A DNA stretch of 38,253 nucleotides from positions 1 through 38,253 of IMG/VR virus record IMGVR_UViG_3300023184_002195; one strand, given 5' to 3'. Position numbers and translations under genes: made by a program. Positions 13,386 through 21,063 of the stretch are shown here, one piece after another. A model generated the notes under the pieces. That model was given only the letters and a program-made list of their open reading frames with translations, did not search any database and was not told the DNA's origin. This DNA comes from a virus. How positions within the stretch are numbered: position 1 is the first letter of the stretch; every line of letters starts with the position of its first letter.

Positions 13386-14311
13386 ATAAATTCCCCATTC
13401 GCCATGATCTCAGTCAAACACGCGACCAAATTAATTTCACGATCAGCAACGAATGCTTGTTTGTATTGGTAGTCAGCAAGAATTACTACGATTTGTGGAA
13501 TGCATTGTGGTTTCAAAAACTCATACATGCCATCATAAAGTTTACGATAGATTGTAGTATGATCACCATCAGATGTTGCTGCCCACTTACGCATGGATGT
13601 AAAGTCTTTAGCCTTCAGATACTTAACCACATCGGCAATTGATATGTCAGCAATCTGAGATAGAAGACCTACATCAATCTTACCTAACTTAGCGTATCGT
13701 TGCAGTTCATTAATGACTCGACGAAAATCTGGAAAGTGTTTCTTGATGAGTTCAGCAACAACCTTCTTGTCGTATTCAATTTTTTCTGAGTCTAACACAT
13801 ACTCGATTCGTTTAAAGAATCCAGATGCCATCTGTGTCTTCTCATCAGCCTTGAGATTAAAATCTACAACGGCGCAACGTGAATGTAATGGTTCAATGAT
13901 CTTTGCTTTATAATTACATGTAAAGATAAATGAACAGTTGTTGGCAAACTCTTCAATAGCATTACGAAGAATAGCTTGTGCATTGGCAGTCAAGTAATCA
14001 GCTTCATCGATGATGATAACTTTTCTACCGCCAAAGAATGCTAATGATGATGCATAGTTCTTTATCTTGACACGAATTGTATCAACACCATTCTCATCAG
14101 AACCATTGATTATCATGAAGTCGCAGCCGACTTCGTTGCACATTGCCTTGGCTATTGTTGTCTTGCCGACCCCCGCCCCACCAGACAACAGCAGGTTGGG
14201 TATCTCTTTTTGGTTCACAAATTCTTGAAATACCTTCTTTAATCTGTCTGGAAGAATACAATCTTCCACTTTCGTTGGACGATACTTTTCTGTCCACAAG
14301 AGATGTTCCAT
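13382..14311 (-). CDS. 44: clamp loader large subunit gp44 (AAA+ ATPase)
   Basis: 309 residues (T4: 319). Walker A is GGAGVGKTT around 44-52, Walker B VIIIDEADYL about 96-105, and the SRC motif appears in LHSRCAVVDF. WTEKYRPTKVEDCILP at the N-terminus is typical of RFC-like clamp loaders. Four gp44 subunits and one gp62 load gp45 onto primer-template DNA. The stop overlaps the endonuclease VII start as ATGA. Confidence 0.97.
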   Translation of the reverse strand: MEHLLWTEKYRPTKVEDCILPDRLKKVFQEFVNQKEIPNLLLSGGAGVGKTTIAKAMCNEVGCDFMIINGSDENGVDTIRVKIKNYASSLAFFGGRKVIIIDEADYLTANAQAILRNAIEEFANNCSFIFTCNYKAKIIEPLHSRCAVVDFNLKADEKTQMASGFFKRIEYVLDSEKIEYDKKVVAELIKKHFPDFRRVINELQRYAKLGKIDVGLLSQIADISIADVVKYLKAKDFTSMRKWAATSDGDHTTIYRKLYDGMYEFLKPQCIPQIVVILADYQYKQAFVADREINLVACLTEIMANGEFI

Positions 14312-14334
14312 GAGAACCTTTCACATAAATCATA

Positions 14335-15306
14335 TTAATTAAAAAACTCTTCAAGAGTTGTCTGGTTATCCTCTACTTCGATTATCTTTTCTTCAGCCAT
14401 AATTCTTTCTTGCTGAAGAGATTGATACTCATGATTGAGTTCACAACCCAAATACTGCCTACGATTCTTGATAGCAACTGCTGCGGTAGTACCGGAACCC
14501 ATGAATGGGTCAAGCACTATATCACCTTCACGTGAACCTGCTAATACACAGGGTTCAATTAGTTCCTGTGGATAGACTGCAAAGTGTGCGCCCTTGTATG
14601 GTTTGGTATTGACTGTCCACACACTACGCTTGTTAGCTTTAGTGTAGTCATTCTTTTTTAAACCACCCATCTTTGTACGACCTGGTGTGTTGTTCAATCG
14701 AGTTTCGTCACGATTGCGATCTGTGTTGTCTGTGCTTGTAGCATCATATTTAATTGCTTCATTGTCGTAGTAATAGTTCTTCGATTTTGATAGCAAGAAA
14801 ATATATTCATGCGCCTTGGTGCAACGATCACGAACTGATTCGGGCATGGGGTTTGGTTTGTGCCAGATAATATCTTGACGTAGATACCAACCATCAGCAC
14901 GAAGTGCAAAGGCAAGCATCCAAGGAATACCAATCAAGTCTTTTTCTTTCAGACCTTCAAGTTTGTTTCCTCTTCTTGCACATGTCTGCGGTAAGTCTTG
15001 ATCGTTACTAGCAACAGATTGTTTTACCAATGCTTGACCTTTACCAGGTCTGTAGTTGTAATAGCTGTCACCAATGTTAACCCATATCACACCGTCATCA
15101 GCAAGGATTTCTCGAACATGTCGAAAGACATCAACCAAATTCTCAATGAATTCTTCGGGTGATTCTTCAAGACCTATCTGACCTGAGTGACCATAATCAC
15201 GTAGACCATAGTACGGTGGACTTGTGATGCAAGTTTGTACCTTCACACCTTCAGTTGCCCACCGTGCCATAGTCTCACGGCAATCTCCGAACTCAATTTT
15301 GTTCAT
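14335..15306 (-). CDS. DNA methyltransferase (amino-methyltransferase) with C-terminal clamp-binding motif
   Basis: 323 residues. Catalytic motif IV TSPPYY is at 28-33, and the SAM-binding motif DPFMGSGTT is at 266-274. This order (IV before I) is the beta class of N4-cytosine or N6-adenine methyltransferases. The last residues are QTTLEEFFN, which matches the clamp-binding tail of the polymerase (QATLESFFG). No restriction endonuclease is nearby, so it is an orphan methyltransferase within the clamp/clamp-loader operon. I infer that it binds gp45 and methylates newly replicated phage DNA, perhaps to resist host restriction. The recognition site is not predictable by eye. Confidence 0.94.
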   Translation of the reverse strand: MNKIEFGDCRETMARWATEGVKVQTCITSPPYYGLRDYGHSGQIGLEESPEEFIENLVDVFRHVREILADDGVIWVNIGDSYYNYRPGKGQALVKQSVASNDQDLPQTCARRGNKLEGLKEKDLIGIPWMLAFALRADGWYLRQDIIWHKPNPMPESVRDRCTKAHEYIFLLSKSKNYYYDNEAIKYDATSTDNTDRNRDETRLNNTPGRTKMGGLKKNDYTKANKRSVWTVNTKPYKGAHFAVYPQELIEPCVLAGSREGDIVLDPFMGSGTTAAVAIKNRRQYLGCELNHEYQSLQQERIMAEEKIIEVEDNQTTLEEFFN

Positions 15307-15317
15307 AATATAAAAGT

Positions 15318-15335
15318 AAAAAGATTAATCTTTTT
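15318..15335 (-). terminator. AT-rich perfect palindrome after the 71-aa gene
   Basis: AAAAAGATTAATCTTTTT is its own reverse complement. On RNA it can form a 7-bp stem with a 4-base loop, ending in U residues; it contains the stop codon of the 71-aa gene. It could be a weak terminator before the methyltransferase gene. Confidence 0.4.
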
Positions 15336-15540
15336 GGTTCAGTGTCGCAACGACCTCAAGATAGGGTTCTTTGACATGCCAATCAGTACCATTGACACCA
15401 AAGATAACTGTACGCATTTGGAGTTTAGCATTCTCATCTGGTGTGATCAGTTCAAAAACTGATGCAACGATGTCTGAGTTGATGGCGATTGATTCACCTT
15501 CGAATGCTGCTGATGCATTTGTAAACATTTTCATTGCCAT
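15325..15540 (-). CDS. conserved small protein next to gp45, 71 aa (FlbD-like pattern)
   Basis: The sequence has SIAINSDIVASVFEL, then MRTVIFGVNGTDWHVKEPYLEVVATLN. The layout 'I-INxxxIxxV ... TxIxGxxGxxWxVxExxxxVv' is reminiscent of the FlbD-like small fold. Similar short proteins sit between gp45 and gp44 in several cyanophage-type genomes, but the function is unknown. It starts only 2 bases after the gp45 stop, so its expression is tied to the clamp. Confidence 0.7.
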   Translation of the reverse strand: MAMKMFTNASAAFEGESIAINSDIVASVFELITPDENAKLQMRTVIFGVNGTDWHVKEPYLEVVATLNQKD

Positions 15541-15542
15541 GA

Positions 15543-16223
15543 TTAAGCCTTTTCAAATTTGGAACCAGCTTCAGTTGCAACCCAATACTGAATGTTGGAA
15601 GTTTTATGTTTAAAGTGTGAGATTCCTTTAGAAGAAATCTTGACCTCATACCCACCAGAAATCATTTTAAAGTTTTCAGTTTTAAATATCATGCGATACT
15701 TATCACCATTACCTTTAGTAATCTGTAGAGAATCAGTGTGTTTAGAATCATCTGTCAAGTCTAATGTTGACACAAAAATCTCAGTGCCATCAGATTCAAC
15801 AACAATATGTGGTGACGATAAAACATTTGCTGCTCTCATGATCCAATCAAAATCTTCTGCTGATAATTCAAATACGATTTCAGGATCAGGAACAGCCAAT
15901 TGTTTTTCTGGTGGAACAGTAATCATACTAGGCGCACAGAAACGATACTTGATCTTGCTGCGACCTTTCATACCAGAGATAAGAACATTGTTATCTTGGA
16001 AGTCTAGGTTCGTATCATCTTTATGTAACGATAGGACAGTAAGAAAATTATTCAGATCAAATACACCAAACTCTGTTGGGATTTCTTCTGAAATTGTTGC
16101 TTCAGCCATCACATTCTTTTGGTTAGATACTGTACGAAGTGTCTTACCTTTTTTGAAGAGAATGCCTTGATTGATTGAAGCAAAGTTCTTCAATACAGTT
16201 AACGTGTCGTTGGACAGTTTCAT
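15543..16223 (-). CDS. 45: sliding clamp gp45
   Basis: 226 residues, the same size as T4 gp45 (228). MKLSNDTLTVLKNFASINQGILFKKGKTL is the typical clamp N-terminus, and the two-domain PCNA-like repeat follows (FGVFDLNNFLTVL, then VFELSAEDFDWIMRAANVL). The trimeric ring tethers gp43 to DNA and, with gp55, activates late promoters. It is followed by the 71-aa gene and later gp44 and gp62. A GGAG lies upstream of ATG 16223. Confidence 0.97.
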   Translation of the reverse strand: MKLSNDTLTVLKNFASINQGILFKKGKTLRTVSNQKNVMAEATISEEIPTEFGVFDLNNFLTVLSLHKDDTNLDFQDNNVLISGMKGRSKIKYRFCAPSMITVPPEKQLAVPDPEIVFELSAEDFDWIMRAANVLSSPHIVVESDGTEIFVSTLDLTDDSKHTDSLQITKGNGDKYRMIFKTENFKMISGGYEVKISSKGISHFKHKTSNIQYWVATEAGSKFEKA

Positions 16224-16243
16224 AAATTACTCCATGATTAAAA

Positions 16244-16579
16244 TTATTTTTCACTTGCTGAATACACTATATCATGTTCATATAAAAACATCAAGCAACA
16301 CAGCGCATGTGCTAAATGATGTTTACCAGATTCGGGATCAATTGTTTCACCTTCTTTGAATGCCCACATGTGTCGTTGGGCTGCATCAAAATATCGGTTT
16401 AATGAATCTGGAACATGTTTCCAATTATCTGGTTCATATTTCTCGGCACCGAAAGTCAGAACATCAGCAGTCGCTTTGAGTGCTAATGGTGGTAAAAGAC
16501 CATAACGAATTTTACCACCATCAAATTTACGACCACCTGTTGTTGCTGTTTGAGATGCCTTGATAGCATCCTTGCCCAT
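16244..16579 (-). CDS. DUF5664 dATP/dGTP diphosphohydrolase-like protein
   Basis: 111 residues. RKFDGGKIRYGLLPPLAL, VLTFGAEKYEPDNW, RYFDAAQRHMWAF and DPESGKHHLAHALCCLMFL are the signature of the DUF5664 (MazG-like all-alpha) family. Relatives include dATP/dGTP pyrophosphohydrolases of phages, MazZ among them. It would adjust dNTP pools by hydrolysing dNTPs to dNMPs. It lies immediately before the sliding clamp and overlaps the glycosyltransferase stop as TAATG. No 2-aminoadenine synthesis gene (PurZ) is seen in the window, so a Z-genome function is not supported. Confidence 0.85.
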   Translation of the reverse strand: MGKDAIKASQTATTGGRKFDGGKIRYGLLPPLALKATADVLTFGAEKYEPDNWKHVPDSLNRYFDAAQRHMWAFKEGETIDPESGKHHLAHALCCLMFLYEHDIVYSASEK

Positions 16580-17394
16580 TACAACCTACCAGTATACTGT
16601 GCAACCGCTGGCATGTTACCAGTGAATGCATAGGTACCGATGTGTTGAGTCTTCATCCAAGGACACAGATAGATTTGACCACCCATCTTACGCCACATCT
16701 GACAGAACATATAATCTTCTGATAGATAACGCTCTGAACCACCACCAACGATAGAATCTTTACTATCAATAACGGTATCGAAGTATGCGTGAATGTAACG
16801 TGAACCATCAAAGTGTTGTTGACCAACATGATCAGGTTTGTATCGAATGGTTGGATACTCTACCGCCATCTTGTCAAACACTTCACGCTTGATCATCATG
16901 TGACCCGTACCAATTTCCATTACCTCTAATGGTTCTGAAACTTGGAACTGCTGTGTGCCTTTAACAACGTTGAACACGTATTCGCCAACCAGATTCTCAA
17001 GTTCTTTGGGATTCAAGTCTGGATTTTTACGTGCAGTCTCGGCAATGTTATTCCAGTTGATGGATTTCTTTGGGTATGGACCACCGATAACATCTTTGTC
17101 GAGTGCCATTAGTGCGACGATATCATTCGGATCAAAGTGGATGTCCGAATCGATGAACAACATGTGTGTGAAGTCTGTGCGTAGGAATTCATCTACAAGG
17201 TAATTACGTGCCCGTGTGATGAGTGATTCGTTGAATAGGAAGGAGAACTTTACTTCGATGCCATAACGCATCATGACGGTTTGTAGATCGAGACAGGACT
17301 TGACGTACAATCCATGTGACATTCCACCATACATCGGGGTGGCCACGAACAATTTATTCTTTCTCAATTCCTCAATGTTTACCTGAATTTGCAT
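16579..17394 (-). CDS. glycosyltransferase, GT-A fold, DSD motif
   Basis: 271 residues. LFVATPMYGGMSH begins the nucleotide-binding half, and FIDSDIHFDP at about 80-89 gives the DxD metal site (D82, D84). The pattern NESLITRARNYLVDEF before it is common in phage-encoded glycosyltransferases of this family. IGTGHMMIKREVF and EDYMFCQMWRKMGG follow. It may glucosylate DNA, virion or host surface; nothing in the sequence separates these. It is the first gene after the promoter/terminator element at 17405-17476, with GGGTAA as a weak ribosome-binding site. Confidence 0.8.
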   Translation of the reverse strand: MQIQVNIEELRKNKLFVATPMYGGMSHGLYVKSCLDLQTVMMRYGIEVKFSFLFNESLITRARNYLVDEFLRTDFTHMLFIDSDIHFDPNDIVALMALDKDVIGGPYPKKSINWNNIAETARKNPDLNPKELENLVGEYVFNVVKGTQQFQVSEPLEVMEIGTGHMMIKREVFDKMAVEYPTIRYKPDHVGQQHFDGSRYIHAYFDTVIDSKDSIVGGGSERYLSEDYMFCQMWRKMGGQIYLCPWMKTQHIGTYAFTGNMPAVAQYTGRL

Positions 17395-17405
17395 AATTTA
17401 CCCAT

Positions 17406-17445
17406 AAAAAAGTGAAGATACCCTGTATATATGTATCTTCACTTT
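17406..17445 (-). terminator. rho-independent terminator (13-bp stem)
   Basis: On the minus strand AAAGTGAAGATAC pairs perfectly with GTATCTTCACTTT across an 11-base loop and is followed by a run of six T. It lies between the CobS-like gene and the glycosyltransferase gene. The promoter at 17448-17476 points into it, so it could also act as an attenuator or release a very short RNA. Confidence 0.85.
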
Positions 17446-17447
17446 GA

Positions 17448-17476
17448 AGTATGACAATTCGTTACAGCAATGTCAA
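17448..17476 (-). promoter_or_regulatory. sigma70-type promoter TTGACA-17-CATACT
   Basis: TTGACA (17476-17471) is a perfect -35, and CATACT (17453-17448) matches four of six -10 bases, with 17-base spacing. The predicted start, near 17442, falls at the beginning of the terminator stem. Orientation is towards the glycosyltransferase and clamp genes. Confidence 0.6.
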
Positions 17477-17503
17477 TACTTTTTATGGGTTTTTGTTTAC
17501 TTT

Positions 17504-18682
17504 TTAAAAAGGTTCTTCTACCGAAACCTCTGGTGTTTTGGGTACCTCAGTCAGGGATTCGGCGGTAGCACCTGCATCAATTTTGGTATACAAATCCATG
17601 AAAGAGATTTTAGTATCTGTATCAAAACGATTCAGACTGTATTCAATCGCTTTCATTTTGCTGCCAAAGATACCATAGGTCTTTACAATGTGTACCAACC
17701 TACGAGTCGAGATAACTTCATCGCAGCCACCTTCAGCAAAAGTACGACGAGTAACATCTGCCCATGTAACAAGCTTCTGAGCAAAGTCATCATCAGTTTT
17801 ATCAACTGATGAAAGTTCTTTAGCAACAATCTTTTGTTCGATCTTTGCAGGTGGCCAATCTTGTTCAAACGTATTTGGAAAACGTTCCAAGAAAGCTTCG
17901 TTCAATACATTCGTAAACATATAACGACCATCATCAGAACCTTTACCTTTGGTATTTGCTGTAGCAAACACAGTAAAACCCGCAGCAGGTTTAACCAATT
18001 CATTTTTCTTTTTCAGAAGAAATGGTTTACCTTCAAAGACACGTTGCAGTGCTGACAGATTGTTTGAACCATAATCGATTTCATCGATACAAAGAACAGC
18101 ACCTTGACGAGCAGCAACTGTCACTGGACCGTCACGCCATTCCATCTGACCGTTGATCAACACAAAGTTACCAAGCAAGTCACCTTCATCAGTATCGGGA
18201 GTCATTGATACGCAAACAAACTTACGATTGAGTTTGGCACACGCCTGTTCAATCGACATTGTTTTACCGTTACCAGACTGACCAGTAATGAATACCGGAA
18301 AGAACTTCTCTGATTTGATAATAGAAACCACATCATCGAAGTTACCAAAAGGAATGTAGTTATCGTAAACTTCTGGCACCAAGTTTTCTATTTCTAGATC
18401 AGTGACAACATTAGTAATACGATTCTCTACAGCCTTTGGTTGGGTCATAGGAATAACTTGTGCCACCATATTGATACCCGCAGCAACATCAGCATCAAAT
18501 ACATTAGGAACCTTGTACATACCACGACCAATACGATTGGCATCATCTTTGGTAAACCATTGCGGCAACGGTACACCCGCAGAATCTGCTATGTCTTTAA
18601 CTTCTTGAAATGTAACTGTTGATTTATTAGTAGCCATCAACGCTTTAAGAAACTTCTCGCGGATTTCAACTCGACTTGTCAT
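17504..18682 (-). CDS. CobS-like AAA+ ATPase (MoxR-type)
   Basis: 392 residues from ATG 18682, chosen because GGGAG precedes it; a start 15 bases earlier would lie across that site. The N-terminal part (VTFQEVKDIADSAGVPLPQWFT) is the small domain of CobS-type proteins. The AAA+ core has Walker A GQSGNGKT, Walker B VLCIDEIDYG and sensor 1 TVFATANT. Cobaltochelatase-type AAA+ proteins work with a VWA partner, and the gene next upstream encodes one. CobS-like genes are widespread in T4-like cyanophages. No large CobN chelatase subunit is present here, so cobalt insertion is doubtful, and remodelling of a protein complex is more likely. Confidence 0.9.
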   Translation of the reverse strand: MTSRVEIREKFLKALMATNKSTVTFQEVKDIADSAGVPLPQWFTKDDANRIGRGMYKVPNVFDADVAAGINMVAQVIPMTQPKAVENRITNVVTDLEIENLVPEVYDNYIPFGNFDDVVSIIKSEKFFPVFITGQSGNGKTMSIEQACAKLNRKFVCVSMTPDTDEGDLLGNFVLINGQMEWRDGPVTVAARQGAVLCIDEIDYGSNNLSALQRVFEGKPFLLKKKNELVKPAAGFTVFATANTKGKGSDDGRYMFTNVLNEAFLERFPNTFEQDWPPAKIEQKIVAKELSSVDKTDDDFAQKLVTWADVTRRTFAEGGCDEVISTRRLVHIVKTYGIFGSKMKAIEYSLNRFDTDTKISFMDLYTKIDAGATAESLTEVPKTPEVSVEEPF

Positions 18683-18712
18683 AATATAAACTCCCATTCA
18701 CAATGTACAGCC

Positions 18713-18741
18713 ATTATATTTGATAAACGGTAAACTGTCAA
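18713..18741 (-). promoter_or_regulatory. consensus sigma70 promoter (TTGACA-17-TATAAT) for the CobS-like gene
   Basis: TTGACA (18741-18736) and TATAAT (18718-18713) are perfect with 17-base spacing. The start would be near 18706, giving a leader of about 24 bases with GGGAG. The -35 region is flanked by a perfect 9-base inverted repeat (18726-18757), a candidate operator. Confidence 0.85.
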
Positions 18742-18757
18742 GCACCAATTTACCGTT
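18726..18757. repeat. 9-bp inverted repeat around the -35 box
   Basis: AACGGTAAA at 18726-18734 and TTTACCGTT at 18749-18757 are perfect reverse complements, with 14 bases between. The -35 hexamer sits in the spacer and one arm lies between -35 and -10. It looks like an operator, or a hairpin after the CobT-like stop codon (18771). Confidence 0.7.
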
Positions 18758-18770
18758 GTATTTTTACCAC

Positions 18771-20978
18771 TTATACTGTTATCAACCCGATGAACCGTGA
18801 TACCAGAACACGATTGATTTGTCGTGTCTTATTATACTTCATAAATGCTTTGGCTAGGTTTGTAGCATTTACTTTAGCAGGTGCTTCAAATTCATCATCA
18901 GATACCGCCAACGAGTTACCCGCAGGTATGATAAAGAAAGAATTGTAACCAGTATTAGTTGATTCCAAAAACTTTTCTTTACGCAAAACTCTAGCATATC
19001 TATTCACTGCATCAGATAAGCCAATAGTTTTAGGATCACTACGCAATGCATTCATCTCTTTATTAAACAACCTACGGCGTAATGCATTCTTTAAATAGTT
19101 TTCATCTGCAAGAAAGAATCCAATAACTTTAGTGTCAGTTGTTTTAGCTAACCATTCTGAGATAGCCCAACGTACACCATCACCATTCAAATCATCATGC
19201 TTTACTTTAATTTGAATTTTGTTTTTCTTATCATTGATAAAAACATTCATCCAACCAGTAGCAAAACCATTATGTCCTGAACCAACATTATATGTGGACT
19301 CGACTTTATCGGCATCACCATCATGAATGATTACTGTGTTCACAATATCTAAGTTATTCTTTTCCCTAAACTTTTCAATCAAAGGCTTGACAGCAACCAA
19401 AGATTCAGTCATTGGAGTATTTGATAATGCTTCGGCTGCGGTACGATAAAAATGATTTGCTTTCCAGTTACCCTTGAACGTAGTCATCAATGCCAAAATA
19501 TTTTTAACTGCTTTCAAGAACTGAGCATTACCCATATTGGAATTCAGGTACTCACGCAAATAAACATTACTAAAAACCAGTTCATTTTGTTTATCTGTAA
19601 AGCATTTCACGTGACCATCTTCATTTGGAAAATCACATACTCGTCCAACCGCACTATCACCATAACCATAAACGGTAAACGGTATGTTAACTTTGCGGCA
19701 GAACATAGACAGAATCAGAATTTGTTCAAGTGATGCTGACAAGTTACTCTGCATAGAACCAGACTTGTCCAACAACAAAACCAGACCGTGGGATTTACCT
19801 TTGGGTACACGCATAATCTTTTTGAAGATGCTATCGTCCAGTTGGTATTTGTAAATTTTATTTACATCAATATCACCAGTGGATGCAACCTTTGCTTTGG
19901 CATATTTACTTGCGGCTTTACGCATCTCAAATTCTTTGGCAAGCAAACCAATATAACGTTCATTCTTTTTACGGAACTGTTCATATAATATTTTAACAAC
20001 ATTATCATAATCAGAACACTGTTCTTTAAATGATTGAGTAAGGATTTCCTGAACACGTGTTACTGGAGTAACAATGTTCTTTAAGATTGGTGTGGGCAAT
20101 TCAGCGTAAAAATATGTACGTGATTTAGCATCCAACAATTTCTGTTCGTTCTTGCGAAACTCATCATCAGTTTCACATACTGGTTCGAAATCGTCATGGG
20201 AAGCTTCGGAACGTTTATCCCGATTGATTTTGTTGCCATCATCACCTTCTTCATCATCATCTTCACTATCACCTGGCTCACCTGGCTCACCCCGACCAAA
20301 TTCTTGATCGGATTCTTCACCATCGTCATCAGACTCACCAGATTTGGTACCAGTTTCATCACCATCGGAATCTTCAATGAAGTATTCTTGTGAGAATTGT
20401 TTCATTTTACTTTGTTCATCTTTGGAATAGTTCCAAATTTCTTCAGTAACTCTGAGAACATCTTCCCATGTTTCACAATCTTTAACTTTCTCCACCAACT
20501 CTTCTTCATAGTCAGTGAAGTTAATATTTAAAGTGTAATCAGATTTTGTAAGTATGTTAAGTCTATCAATGAAAGGTAGTTCATCTAGGTTACGATCTTT
20601 GATACCAAAGAAATCACGAACCATCAAATTCTCATAACCACGAATGAATGAAGAACGCAAACCTGGATACTTACGTTTGATTTTCTTTTCGATACGTGGG
20701 TCTTCAATTACATTCAAAAAACTTTTGTACTTCTGACCGCGATCACATACCGCAGTGTGCCAACCATCTGCTGGAGTATATAATGCGTGACCAACTTCGT
20801 GACCCATCAAGAGATCATAGAGACTACCAGACATATCTTCCCATATAGGGCATGTTAGTACCCGTGTTATAGGATGAAATGATGCTGTCTGTGCTTTGGT
20901 ATGTTGAACTGTGATGTTTTCAGTAGCCATTAGTTTGGCTAACTGAGATTTTTGCTGCGAATTTGGTGTGATATCCAT
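18771..20978 (-). CDS. CobT-like protein: HExxH metallopeptidase domain plus VWA domain
   Basis: 735 residues from ATG 20978, which has GGAGAG upstream. HEVGHALYTP at 60-69 gives the zinc HExxH, and NVIEDPRIEKK further on supplies a likely third ligand. A very acidic low-complexity linker (Asp/Glu/Gly-rich, including GEPGEPG) follows, as in CobT. The C-terminal half holds a von Willebrand A domain with the MIDAS motif DKSGSM. Together with the AAA+ ATPase encoded next, it resembles a CobS/CobT or MoxR-VWA pair. I infer a protease or assembly chaperone driven by the ATPase rather than a metal chelatase. It is transcribed from its own promoter. Confidence 0.88.
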   Translation of the reverse strand: MDITPNSQQKSQLAKLMATENITVQHTKAQTASFHPITRVLTCPIWEDMSGSLYDLLMGHEVGHALYTPADGWHTAVCDRGQKYKSFLNVIEDPRIEKKIKRKYPGLRSSFIRGYENLMVRDFFGIKDRNLDELPFIDRLNILTKSDYTLNINFTDYEEELVEKVKDCETWEDVLRVTEEIWNYSKDEQSKMKQFSQEYFIEDSDGDETGTKSGESDDDGEESDQEFGRGEPGEPGDSEDDDEEGDDGNKINRDKRSEASHDDFEPVCETDDEFRKNEQKLLDAKSRTYFYAELPTPILKNIVTPVTRVQEILTQSFKEQCSDYDNVVKILYEQFRKKNERYIGLLAKEFEMRKAASKYAKAKVASTGDIDVNKIYKYQLDDSIFKKIMRVPKGKSHGLVLLLDKSGSMQSNLSASLEQILILSMFCRKVNIPFTVYGYGDSAVGRVCDFPNEDGHVKCFTDKQNELVFSNVYLREYLNSNMGNAQFLKAVKNILALMTTFKGNWKANHFYRTAAEALSNTPMTESLVAVKPLIEKFREKNNLDIVNTVIIHDGDADKVESTYNVGSGHNGFATGWMNVFINDKKNKIQIKVKHDDLNGDGVRWAISEWLAKTTDTKVIGFFLADENYLKNALRRRLFNKEMNALRSDPKTIGLSDAVNRYARVLRKEKFLESTNTGYNSFFIIPAGNSLAVSDDEFEAPAKVNATNLAKAFMKYNKTRQINRVLVSRFIGLITV

Positions 20979-21003
20979 TTGTCTCTCCGTTGAATACACA
21001 ACA

Positions 21004-21032
21004 ATTCTACAATAAGGTCACCAAAAATTCAA
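21004..21032 (-). promoter_or_regulatory. sigma70-type promoter TTGAAT-17-TAGAAT
   Basis: TTGAAT (21032-21027) and TAGAAT (21009-21004) with 17-base spacing lie just upstream of the CobT-like gene. The hexamers match four and five of six consensus bases. The leader to ATG 20978 is about 19 bases and contains GGAGAG. Confidence 0.65.
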
Positions 21033-21063
21033 GGTAAATGATTATTGTTGCAAAAATACAACA

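Noticed and set aside
15592-16170. 192-codon open frame on the plus strand opposite gp45
   Set aside because: gp45 on the minus strand is certain; the antisense frame has no ribosome-binding site or recognisable domain and follows from codon bias.
16244-16579. Evidence for a 2-aminoadenine (Z) genome
   Set aside because: The DUF5664 protein alone is not enough; no PurZ-like or DatZ-like gene is in the window.
17504-20978. Cobaltochelatase for B12 synthesis
   Set aside because: Only CobS/CobT-like parts occur; no CobN subunit or other cobalamin genes, so the name would mislead.
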